Made by a program: the position numbers and the translations under genes. Below, one piece after another: positions 1-6,958 of a stretch of DNA of 54,056 nucleotides. The DNA comes from Colwellia sp. (GTDB taxonomy: Bacteria; Pseudomonadota; Gammaproteobacteria; Enterobacterales; Alteromonadaceae). The stretch's first letter is position 1. Each line of letters opens with the position of its first letter. The stretch spans positions 1 to 54,056 of the forward strand of contig JABSOW010000026.1 in assembly GCA_013215465.1 (NCBI GenBank), given 5' to 3'. The notes beneath the pieces are model-generated. The model had not been told where the DNA came from. It made no database searches and was given only the letters and a program-made list of their open reading frames with translations.

Positions 1-142
1 AGCGCGCATCGACTTTAATGTAGCCACCAAAAGATATTTTACTATCATCAGATAATTTGATGTCGTAACCAGCATTTGCCGCGCCTGTGGCGACAAGTAA
101 CGATGAGGTAAGTAATAGTTTTTTAAATTTATTGTTAAACAT
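1..142 (-). CDS. Porin-like outer membrane protein, N-terminal part only
   Basis: This is the first 47 codons of a leftward gene that runs off the window edge. The start ATG at 142-140 follows an AAGGGAAA ribosome binding site. The visible protein opens with a classic signal peptide: a lysine-rich start, a hydrophobic LLLTSSLLVATGAA stretch, and a likely signal peptidase I site after ANA. The mature end then reads GYDIKLSDDSKISFGGYIKV. A short polar segment followed by GGYIKVDAR resembles the first beta strand of DcaP-like or related trimeric porins. That family call is inference from few residues; export to the outer membrane is the safer statement. Confidence 0.55.
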   Translation of the reverse strand, partial: MFNNKFKKLLLTSSLLVATGAANAGYDIKLSDDSKISFGGYIKVDAR

Positions 143-221
143 TGCTGTTTCCCTTGTTGTAGGTGTTTTTATTTGAACTTCTAATTTCTTGTTTTATAAT
201 TATCAAGCTAAGGTTTGCTAA

Positions 222-273
222 TACCAATTGGATTAATGAATACATCACTTAGCGAGAATTATTTCAATTGGTA
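222..273. repeat. Short TACCAATTG-ended repeat, deletion derivative of a MITE
   Basis: A 52-base unit is bounded by the inverted ends TACCAATTG (222-230) and CAATTGGTA (265-273). Its inside contains ATCACTTAGCGAGAATT, which also occurs in the left arm of the larger element at 6630-6892. It therefore looks like an internally deleted copy of the same family. It lies between the divergent porin-like gene and sensor kinase gene, so it could carry or disturb promoter elements for either. Confidence 0.6.
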
Positions 274-416
274 GGGCCATATTAAGCCAGTACAAAAATG
301 TAACAATCGGAAATAAGACTTAGCACCTAACGCTTAGTTCTTTAGTCGTAAACAAAAAGAAAATAAAGCACTAGTACTTAAGTTGTAGAGATAGATAGGT
401 TTTTTACTAAAAAAAT

Positions 417-3400
417 GTGATAGATTTACTGTTAGGTAAGTATTTTGAGAGTCATATGTTTGCAAATTGGTTATTAGTTAGCGTTAGTATTGGCTATATT
501 GGCTTGTTATTTCTTATTGCTTATTTAGGCGGAAAATACCGCAATAAACTAAAAGCGCAACAACACACTATTATTTACGCGTTATCTCTAGGGGTTTACT
601 GTACTTCTTGGGGGTTTTTAGGTACAACCGCACAAGCCGCTAATCACTCATTTACTTATCTCTCTGTTTATTTAGCGCCTATTTTGTTATTTGTGTTTGC
701 TTGGCCATTTATTCAACGGATCATAAAAACCAGTTTACAGCTTAAAATTACTTCCATTGCTGATTTATTGTCGGCTCGTTTTGGCAAGTCTCAATCTTTA
801 GCTATCATCATTACCATAGTGGCATTAATTGGCACCATGCCCTATATAGCACTACAGCTAAAAGCTATTATTTATTCGTATCAAATTTTACAAGAAACTC
901 AAGACTTACCCATTTGGCAATTAGGACTTATTGTCAGTATTATTTTAGCCGGATTTACCATTATTTTTGGCGTTAGAACCATAGATATTACCGAACGTCA
1001 CCCTGGCGTAATGATCGCTATTGCCTTTGAATCATTAGTGAAATTAATTGCTTTCTTATTAGTAGGAATATTTGTTTGCTTTGTTCTTTACGATTCCCCA
1101 CTCGATATTTGGCACTTGTCAAAAGATACTATTTCATTAGAACAACAATTTAGTGCCGATAGCCTGATTGGATTATTTGGCTTATTGATTATTGCTATGT
1201 CGGCTTTTCTATGTTTTCCAAGACAATTTCAAGTAATGTTTATTGAAATAAAAGAGCAAAAAACGAGTAAAATGGCAAGATGGTTGTTACCTGTTTATGT
1301 CTTAATCTTTGCTATTATTGCTGTTCCTTTAGGTCTAGCGGGCAACTTAAACTACGGAAACTCATTATCGGCCGACGCCTATGTATTATTTTTACCCTCC
1401 TATAACGGTCAAGTTTGGTTATCCTTATTTGCCTTTTTAGGTGCTGTTTCTGCAGCGAGTTCAATGGTAATTGTATCGACTATTGCGTTAAGCACCATGC
1501 TCAGTAATGAAATCGTTTTTCCGTTAATGTTTAAGTATTCGAATAAACAACATCATAATTTTAATCACTTTCAATCACAATTACTGCTTATTCGCAAAGC
1601 GCTAGTATTATTGGTTGTTCTCTTAAGTTATGGGCTATTATTACTGTCTCCCCCTGATACGCTATCTTCACTGGGTGAAGTTGCTTTTGGTGCTATAGCC
1701 CAAATTGGACCTGCTTTATTTGTTGCATTCTATTGGCGAAGAGCAACCCTTGCAGGCGTACTTGCCGGTATTAGTAGTGGTTTTATTGTCTGGACCGCCT
1801 TTAATTTATTACCACAACTGGGTATTTATAATCACCCACTTGCCACAACTGATTTACCCGGAACTACAGTAATAACCTTAGTCGGATTACTGATTAATAT
1901 AATTATGCTTTGGTTCGTTTCTTTAATAACACGACAAAGTATTCGTGAACAAATGCAAAGTAAATTCTTTTATAAGGATAGAAAAAAAACTCAGTGGAGC
2001 TTGCCTATTCAACCTAAAGTCGACATTGTTGAATTAAAGTTTTTAGTTGCGCGCTTTATCGGCCAAGACAAAGCCGATGAATGTTTTAAACAGTTTTATA
2101 GCTCTCATCATAGTAAAAATAAAAAAAAATATAGTCAAGCGGTGCTATTTCATGCTGAGAACACCCTTGCCCGTGTGTTAGGCTCAGCGTCGGCAAAATT
2201 AGTGACCTCGCTTGCTATTAATGGCCGGGGCATGGCCTTTGAGCAAGTAGCCAAATTGGTTGAAGACAACTCTACCCAGCAGTTAGAGTTTAGCCGAACG
2301 GTACTACAAAGCGCTATCGAAAATGTTAGTGAAGGTATTTCAGTTATCGACAGTGGTTTAAAGCTAGTAGCCTGGAACCGACAATATTTAGATATTTTTA
2401 ATTACCCTGATGATTTTATTTATATAGGCTGCCCTATCAGTCAATTAATACATTTCAATTTAAGTCAGCAAGGTTATTTTGTTAAAGATATTGATTTACA
2501 GGTTAAAAAACGTATTAAGTTTATTACGGAAGGAAGTCGCCATAATTCTGAATATAAACTCAAAAATGGTAAAACTATACATATTGAAGGTAACCCTATT
2601 CCTGGTGGTGGTTTTGTGATGATTTTTTCAGACATCACCAAATACCGTCAAACAGAAAAAGTATTAAAAGAAGAAAATACCGATCTAGAATCCAGAGTGC
2701 GCTATCGCACTGCAGAATTAGAGCAAGCCAACAGGGAGTTAGCACAAGCAAATAATGAATTAGCTCAAGCGCAAGTTAAAGCAGAGCAAGCCCATATAAA
2801 AAAAAGTCAGTATTTAAAGGCCTGTAGCCATGATTTACTACAACCTTTATCAGCAGCTCGACTCTTTTCTTCTGCTATAACATTAAGCCCTAGGGTCAAT
2901 AATGATGAACGGGAGCAAATAAAACAAATTGATAATTCACTAGAAATTGCCAATAACTTATTACTGGATCTTAATGAAATAGCACGTATAGAAAGCGGTA
3001 ACATTATACCAACAATTGCCCCCGTTGAAATCAAACATTTATTTTATATGCTAACCTCTGAATTTAATGCCTTAACAACTGAATACAAGGTTGATTTTCA
3101 CTTTAAAACTAGCAAGCTTTATATTGCTAGTGATATTACCTTGCTGGCAAGAATAGTCCAAAACTTTCTTAGCAATGCTTTTCGTTATGCCCACCGCTTT
3201 GGCACAACTAATAACAGTAAAGTGCTCTTAGGTTGTCGCAGACAAGGAACTGAGCTTTCAATTCAAGTATTTGATAATGGCCCTGGTATTCCAAAAGATA
3301 AGCAGCAAGAAGTTTTTGAACAGTTTACCCAACTAGACACCACAACCGCTATTGGTCCAAAGGGTCTTGGTTTAGGGTTGAATATCGCACAAAGCTTAGC

Positions 3401-4007
3401 CGCGATTCTTAACCATAAAATCGATTTGAAATCACAACCAAACCATGGCTGCTTATTTAGTGTCAATGTTCCTATTTGTCAGCCACCTGTGGTGCAAAAG
3501 CAAGTACCAATACTAGCAAGTATGAGTTTACAAGGTGTAGGGGTGTTATGTATTGATAATGAGCAAGATATTTTATCGGGAATGACAGAGTTATTATCTG
3601 CATGGCAATGCCATGTGTTTACCGCGACTAATGCCCAACAAGCGAGAGAAATTTATGCTGAGCATGAAGATGAAATAGACATTTTGTTAGTGGACTTTCA
3701 ACTAACGGGACACCAAAATGAAAATGAACAGTTTTCCAATAAGGTCTATGCGCACGATAAACAGTTGCCGGCATACTTAAAAGACAAGGTGAATGGTATA
3801 GAATTAATTGGACAACTAAGGGCTATGAGTCACTACTCTCTACCAGCAATACTTATTACCGCCACTACAGATAACAACTTAGTGGCACTAGCCAAACAAG
3901 CAGATATTGGCTATTTACGAAAAATAATAAAGCCTCTCTCTTTACGATCTTTAATGAGTTCGTTATTAAGTAAAGGGCTTGAAAAAAACTATTCTTATAA
4001 AGCCTAA
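417..4007 (+). CDS. crbS: Hybrid sensor histidine kinase with SLC5 transporter-like domain (CrbS/MxtR type)
   Basis: The first 500 or so residues form a multi-spanning sodium:solute symporter-like domain. A soluble linker that may be a STAC-like region (about 535-610) follows, then a PAS domain (about 630-740), a coiled coil (about 750-800), and a histidine kinase core. His805 lies in CSHDLLQPLSAARLF. The N box is NFLSNAFRYA, and the ATP lid glycines are DNGPGIP and GLGLGLNIA. A C-terminal receiver carries Asp1093 in LLVDFQLTG. This is the architecture of CrbS of Vibrio and MxtR of Pseudomonas, which control acetate switching with a LuxR-type partner. The listed start is GTG at 417; an ATG at 456, preceded by GAGAG, is a credible alternative. 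The likely partner gene is convergent downstream. The acetate role is inferred by family. Confidence 0.85.
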   Translation: MIDLLLGKYFESHMFANWLLVSVSIGYIGLLFLIAYLGGKYRNKLKAQQHTIIYALSLGVYCTSWGFLGTTAQAANHSFTYLSVYLAPILLFVFAWPFIQRIIKTSLQLKITSIADLLSARFGKSQSLAIIITIVALIGTMPYIALQLKAIIYSYQILQETQDLPIWQLGLIVSIILAGFTIIFGVRTIDITERHPGVMIAIAFESLVKLIAFLLVGIFVCFVLYDSPLDIWHLSKDTISLEQQFSADSLIGLFGLLIIAMSAFLCFPRQFQVMFIEIKEQKTSKMARWLLPVYVLIFAIIAVPLGLAGNLNYGNSLSADAYVLFLPSYNGQVWLSLFAFLGAVSAASSMVIVSTIALSTMLSNEIVFPLMFKYSNKQHHNFNHFQSQLLLIRKALVLLVVLLSYGLLLLSPPDTLSSLGEVAFGAIAQIGPALFVAFYWRRATLAGVLAGISSGFIVWTAFNLLPQLGIYNHPLATTDLPGTTVITLVGLLINIIMLWFVSLITRQSIREQMQSKFFYKDRKKTQWSLPIQPKVDIVELKFLVARFIGQDKADECFKQFYSSHHSKNKKKYSQAVLFHAENTLARVLGSASAKLVTSLAINGRGMAFEQVAKLVEDNSTQQLEFSRTVLQSAIENVSEGISVIDSGLKLVAWNRQYLDIFNYPDDFIYIGCPISQLIHFNLSQQGYFVKDIDLQVKKRIKFITEGSRHNSEYKLKNGKTIHIEGNPIPGGGFVMIFSDITKYRQTEKVLKEENTDLESRVRYRTAELEQANRELAQANNELAQAQVKAEQAHIKKSQYLKACSHDLLQPLSAARLFSSAITLSPRVNNDEREQIKQIDNSLEIANNLLLDLNEIARIESGNIIPTIAPVEIKHLFYMLTSEFNALTTEYKVDFHFKTSKLYIASDITLLARIVQNFLSNAFRYAHRFGTTNNSKVLLGCRRQGTELSIQVFDNGPGIPKDKQQEVFEQFTQLDTTTAIGPKGLGLGLNIAQSLAAILNHKIDLKSQPNHGCLFSVNVPICQPPVVQKQVPILASMSLQGVGVLCIDNEQDILSGMTELLSAWQCHVFTATNAQQAREIYAEHEDEIDILLVDFQLTGHQNENEQFSNKVYAHDKQLPAYLKDKVNGIELIGQLRAMSHYSLPAILITATTDNNLVALAKQADIGYLRKIIKPLSLRSLMSSLLSKGLEKNYSYKA

Positions 4008-4086
4008 GTGGAGCAGTTATGCCAAATCACTTAGAGAGGGTTTGGAAATAGACTCAAGCGAATTAAAAATGCTTGAGTATAAGCAA

Positions 4087-4779
4087 CTAGTGGCCAAATG
4101 AACCTTGATTCAATTGCACATCATTGAGGACAATAACGGCTTGGGTGCGATTACGTACCCCAAGTTTTAAAAATATGGTACTGGCATGACTTTTAATTGT
4201 CGATTCAGATAAGCCTAGTTCATAAGCTATTTGTTTATTTAACAAACCATCTGCAAACATTAATAAAATTTTATGCTGTTTGGGTGTTAACGAAGCTATT
4301 TTATCATCAGCAGTAATAGTATGTTGTGCGGTAGCATTAAACTCACCGTCTGGTGTCCATAATTTACCAGCAAGCACTTCTTTTATCGCTAATAACATTT
4401 CAGGTACTGGTGTTGATTTAGGAATAAACCCTGCCGCACCATGACTCATCGCTTTATAAATAGTTTCTTTATCTTCATAACCAGAAATAATTATTACGCC
4501 TAAGTTAGGGTAAGAACGCCTAATACTAATTAAACTATTAAAACCTTGAGCGCCAGGAATATCTAAATCAAGTAATAGTAAATCAGCATCTTGCCCGAGT
4601 GCTAAATATTGCTCTAATTCTGGAATAGTTTGCGCTTCAAAAACTTCAGCATTAGCAAAATTCGCTTTTAAGGTTATAGTCAACGCTTGGCGAAATAATG
4701 GATGATCATCCGCCAATATCATTTTCATACTATCGTTCATAGTTATACTCATATTACTGTTATGCATTACAAAAGGCAA
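4087..4779 (-). CDS. crbR: LuxR/NarL-family response regulator (CrbR/ErdR type)
   Basis: An N-terminal receiver domain begins at MKMILADDHPLFRQAL, with the acidic pair at 24-25, the phosphorylatable Asp71 in LLLLDLDIPG, and the lysine in GFIPKS. It is followed by a LuxR-type helix-turn-helix from about residue 165 (SLTPKQHKILLMFADGLLNK, then SESTIKSHASTIFLKLG). The receiver closely resembles my recollection of Pseudomonas ErdR and Vibrio CrbR, regulators of acetyl-CoA synthetase. The gene converges on the kinase gene with an 80-base gap, which supports a cognate pair. The start is uncertain: methionines at positions 1, 5, 10, 14, 18 and 20 are all in frame. The family normally starts within a few residues of the ILADDH motif, so positions 14 or 18 (4740 or 4728) are likelier than 4779. 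Confidence 0.83.
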   Translation of the reverse strand: MPFVMHNSNMSITMNDSMKMILADDHPLFRQALTITLKANFANAEVFEAQTIPELEQYLALGQDADLLLLDLDIPGAQGFNSLISIRRSYPNLGVIIISGYEDKETIYKAMSHGAAGFIPKSTPVPEMLLAIKEVLAGKLWTPDGEFNATAQHTITADDKIASLTPKQHKILLMFADGLLNKQIAYELGLSESTIKSHASTIFLKLGVRNRTQAVIVLNDVQLNQGSFGH

Positions 4780-4836
4780 TCAAGGTAAAAACTTACAATG
4801 TAACAAACACAATAACAAAATCTATATAAGCCTGCT

Positions 4837-4884
4837 AGCGTGAAATACAGATTTACCAAAACATGCTAGCTTAACTTTCACGCT
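4837..4884. terminator. Long-loop inverted repeat downstream of osmC-like gene
   Basis: AGCGTGAAA (4837-4845) is complementary to TTTCACGCT (4876-4884). The loop is about 30 bases and contains the extra repeat GCTAGC. It lies 12 bases after the leftward osmC-like stop and upstream of the leftward regulator gene. No clear U tract follows, so it may be a weak terminator or an operator; the structure is seen, the role is not. Confidence 0.3.
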
Positions 4885-4895
4885 GTGCCTATAAA

Positions 4896-5288
4896 CTAAA
4901 CAATACTAATAGTAAACTCTGGCAATGCTTGAATAACTTTTTTAACTGTACAAGTGTTCGCTGCAGCAAGTATTGCTTTATTATATTTCTTAGGAAAATT
5001 GTCAGGAAGCGTCACTTCAAGTGTGATTTTTTTCTTGTAATGATCATCTTCACTCAGGTTTTCATTATACTGTACTACTTTCAGCCCTGCTGTACTTATT
5101 TCACGTTTTTGACAAAACTTACGCATATAAAAAGCGGCACAAAGTGGCATACTGGCTAAAAAATAATCAAACGGCTCTGGCTGTTCTGCCTTGCCACCAA
5201 CAGCGATACTTTGATCACTAATAATTTCATGTTCACCAAAACAAGCCTTTAATTGTTGTCCTTCGAGTAAATTTACTTCAATTTTCAT
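4896..5288 (-). CDS. OsmC-like family protein, probable peroxide or thiol reductase
   Basis: The protein has 130 residues with the OsmC-like fold signature. The two conserved cysteines lie in PLCAAFYMRK (about residue 50) and AANTCTVKK (about residue 113). The GGKAEQPEPFDYFLASM segment matches the family's conserved helix entry. OsmC/Ohr proteins reduce organic hydroperoxides with this cysteine pair in the cytosol; members of the wider family can differ, so the substrate is not defined here. ATG at 5288 is preceded by a TTATGGGAATAAAAT leader with no strong ribosome site. It is transcribed divergently from the SulA-like gene and stands alone. Confidence 0.78.
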   Translation of the reverse strand: MKIEVNLLEGQQLKACFGEHEIISDQSIAVGGKAEQPEPFDYFLASMPLCAAFYMRKFCQKREISTAGLKVVQYNENLSEDDHYKKKITLEVTLPDNFPKKYNKAILAAANTCTVKKVIQALPEFTISIV

Positions 5289-5435
5289 ATTTTATTCCCA
5301 TAACAAACTTAGTTGCTTTCATAATATATGAGCATTATCTAATGTTGCAATCATCTTTGTTAAATTCTTCGAAATTAATTCAATTGGGACAAATCAATAA
5401 CAAATAGCGCTTGAATATCACTCAAAATAGATATA

Positions 5436-5451
5436 CTGTACATTTATACAG
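5436..5451. promoter_or_regulatory. LexA (SOS) box upstream of sulA-like gene
   Basis: CTGTACATTTATACAG is a perfect CTGT-N8-ACAG palindrome, extended by TA on each side. It overlaps a possible -10 hexamer TATACT (5432-5437). The box lies 43 bases before the sulA-like start, the expected place for LexA to block transcription. Because the site is symmetric it could also affect the divergent osmC-like gene, whose start is 148 bases away. Confidence 0.88.
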
Positions 5452-5493
5452 TAAAACCATTTTACTCGATTAATCATCGTAATCAAAAGGTGT

Positions 5494-5970
5494 ATGACAA
5501 TGATTAGCATAAATAATATTAATATAATCAATAATTCCACAAACATCACTACTGACACAAATGCTAACTGGTTACAGCTTACTCAGGTAAATAATAACTG
5601 TGAGCTATCGAGCCAATATGCTCATATATGCCAACAACATAAGCAACAAAAAAAATGGGTTTTGTTCATTAACCCCGAAGAAAGCTCAATCGAGCAGCTA
5701 CTACATACTCATGATATTGATGCTTCAAAAATATTAATGGTTAATTACAAAAACGCTCTTAAAGGAAATATAAAAGTAGAGTTAGCACAGATTAAATCCG
5801 TATTAAGTAAAGGTAATTGTTCAGCCGTAATTGTGTCAAACAGTTCATTTGCGGCACAAGAAATAGCGCAATTAGAAAGCTCAGCAAAAAAGGGAGAAAC
5901 ACGATGCTTTTTATTAAAAAACAAAGCAACAGGCAACTATCCTTTAGCTAACCAACGAGTAATGCATTAA
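5494..5970 (+). CDS. sulA: SulA-like SOS cell division inhibitor
   Basis: The 158-residue protein has the SulA/ImuA-like layout: KKWVLFINPEESSIEQLL, the ID-SKILMVNYKNA strand, LSKGNCSAVIVSNSSFAAQE, then LESSAKKGETRCFLLKNKA. SulA binds FtsZ in the cytosol and halts septation during DNA damage. A perfect LexA box stands just upstream, which strongly supports this role over that of a generic RecA-like remnant. Two in-frame ATGs are available, at 5494 and 5500. The AAAAGG at 5485-5490 is better spaced for the second, so the protein may begin MISINN. The N-terminus is asparagine-rich and low in complexity. The gene is monocistronic and ends before a hairpin. Confidence 0.82.
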   Translation: MTMISINNINIINNSTNITTDTNANWLQLTQVNNNCELSSQYAHICQQHKQQKKWVLFINPEESSIEQLLHTHDIDASKILMVNYKNALKGNIKVELAQIKSVLSKGNCSAVIVSNSSFAAQEIAQLESSAKKGETRCFLLKNKATGNYPLANQRVMH

Positions 5971-6026
5971 AAGTAGTTAGCTGTATTAGTGTTATCAATA
6001 ATTAACGTTAAAATCTAGATATACAA

Positions 6027-6060
6027 AAGCCTCAAACCCTGACGGATTTTAGGCTTCTTT
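6027..6060 (+). terminator. Probable terminator after sulA-like gene
   Basis: AAGCCT (6027-6032) pairs with AGGCTT (6051-6056), and an AAA/TTT pairing continues the stem inward. It is followed by CTTTAATT. The stem starts 56 bases after the sulA-like stop. The T tract is short, so efficiency may be modest. Confidence 0.5.
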
Positions 6061-6090
6061 AATTGTCTAGTTTTATTGAATTGAACATTC

Positions 6091-6106
6091 ATTATTTCAA
6101 TTGGTA
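6091..6106. repeat. Remnant of the TACCAATTG repeat family at the greA stop
   Basis: Read on the minus strand these 16 bases are TACCAATTGAAATAAT, identical to the start of the 222-273 repeat read on the same strand. They follow the greA stop codon directly. This is one of several places in the window where a repeat end abuts a stop codon. Confidence 0.5.
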
Positions 6107-6583
6107 TTATATATGCTCTACTGACATAATTTCATATTCAACCACACCGCCTGGCGTAGTGATATCTATTTCAGTATCAACTTTTTTACCCATTAAACCA
6201 CGAGCAATAGGTGAATTTAATGAAATTCTCCCTGTTTTAAAGTCCGCTTCATCATCACCAACAATTTGGTAAGTCACTTCAGCTTCAGTATCAATATTTA
6301 GTAATTTGACGGTAGTGCCAAAGATAACCTTGCCATGATTAGGTATTGCGGTTACATCAATAACTTGCGCATTACATAATCGACCTTCAATGTCTTGAAT
6401 ACGTCCTTCGCAAAAACCTTGCTCTTCTTTAGCCGCATGATACTCAGCATTTTCTTTTAAATCGCCATGTTCTCGGGCAGTGGCAATATCTTTTACAATA
6501 CGTGGGCGTTTCTCAGTCTTTAAAACTCTAAGCTCTTCTTTTAGCAGTTCAGCACCACGTAAGGTCATTGGGTATTTAGTCAT
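6107..6583 (-). CDS. greA: Transcription elongation factor GreA
   Basis: GreA rescues backtracked RNA polymerase by stimulating transcript cleavage in its secondary channel. The protein shows the N-terminal coiled coil with the tip acidic motif in [20 protein letters not shown], and the C-terminal FKBP-like domain ending [16 protein letters not shown]. The start is placed at the ATG at 6583 ([10 protein letters not shown]), which gives 158 residues, the E. coli length. It is preceded by AAGAAGAG. An in-frame ATG at 6601 would add six residues not found in the family. greA follows carB on the same strand, but a 263-base repeat element now separates them. Confidence 0.95.
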   Translation of the reverse strand: MTKYPMTLRGAELLKEELRVLKTEKRPRIVKDIATAREHGDLKENAEYHAAKEEQGFCEGRIQDIEGRLCNAQVIDVTAIPNHGKVIFGTTVKLLNIDTEAEVTYQIVGDDEADFKTGRISLNSPIARGLMGKKVDTEIDITTPGGVVEYEIMSVEHI

Positions 6584-6629
6584 TTTACTCTTCTTATTCA
6601 AACGATAAAGGCGGTTTACTTGAAAATAA

Positions 6630-6892
6630 TACCAATCGGACTAATTAATTGATCACTTAGCGAGAATTAAAAGGCTTAGAGGCAATGCATTGATTGAAGA
6701 GAATGGTTATTCCCTTGTCAAAGTCAATAACGCAGCATATAAGCCTTTTAAACTCGCCCTTTGGGAGTTCATTAGCAAACTGATAACAGCACAAAATGAA
6801 TGAAATATAGAATAACTATATTTAACTCATTTTGTTTGTTCTAAGCTCGCTAATGCAACTCTAAGTTGGTCAATTAATTAATCCGTTTGGTA
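6630..6892. mobile_element. MITE-like non-coding element between carB and greA
   Basis: The 263-base element has imperfect terminal inverted repeats of 23 bases with 21 matches. The left arm, 6630-6652, starts TACCAATCGGA; the right arm, 6870-6892, ends TCCGTTTGGTA. Inside, AGCGAGAATTAAAAGGCTTA near the left end is the inverse of TAAGCCTTTTAAACTCGCC (about 6740-6757). A further inverted pair involves CATTAGCAAACTG and TAAGCTCGCTAATG. It encodes no protein. The transcript would fold into two large hairpins, which may reduce carB-greA readthrough. The target duplication is not clear. Confidence 0.75.
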
Positions 6893-6917
6893 TATAACCA
6901 CCTTTATAAAAAATTAG

Positions 6918-6953
6918 GTAAGACAAAGATTAAAACGTTAATAGATGTCTTAC
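6918..6953 (-). terminator. Hairpin just after carB stop
   Basis: GTAAGACA (6918-6925) and TGTCTTAC (6946-6953) form a perfect 8-base stem with a 20-base loop, starting 5 bases after the leftward carB stop. There is no uridine tract, so it is more likely an mRNA 3' end protector or weak pause than a strong terminator. Confidence 0.35.
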
Positions 6954-6958
6954 ATTTC

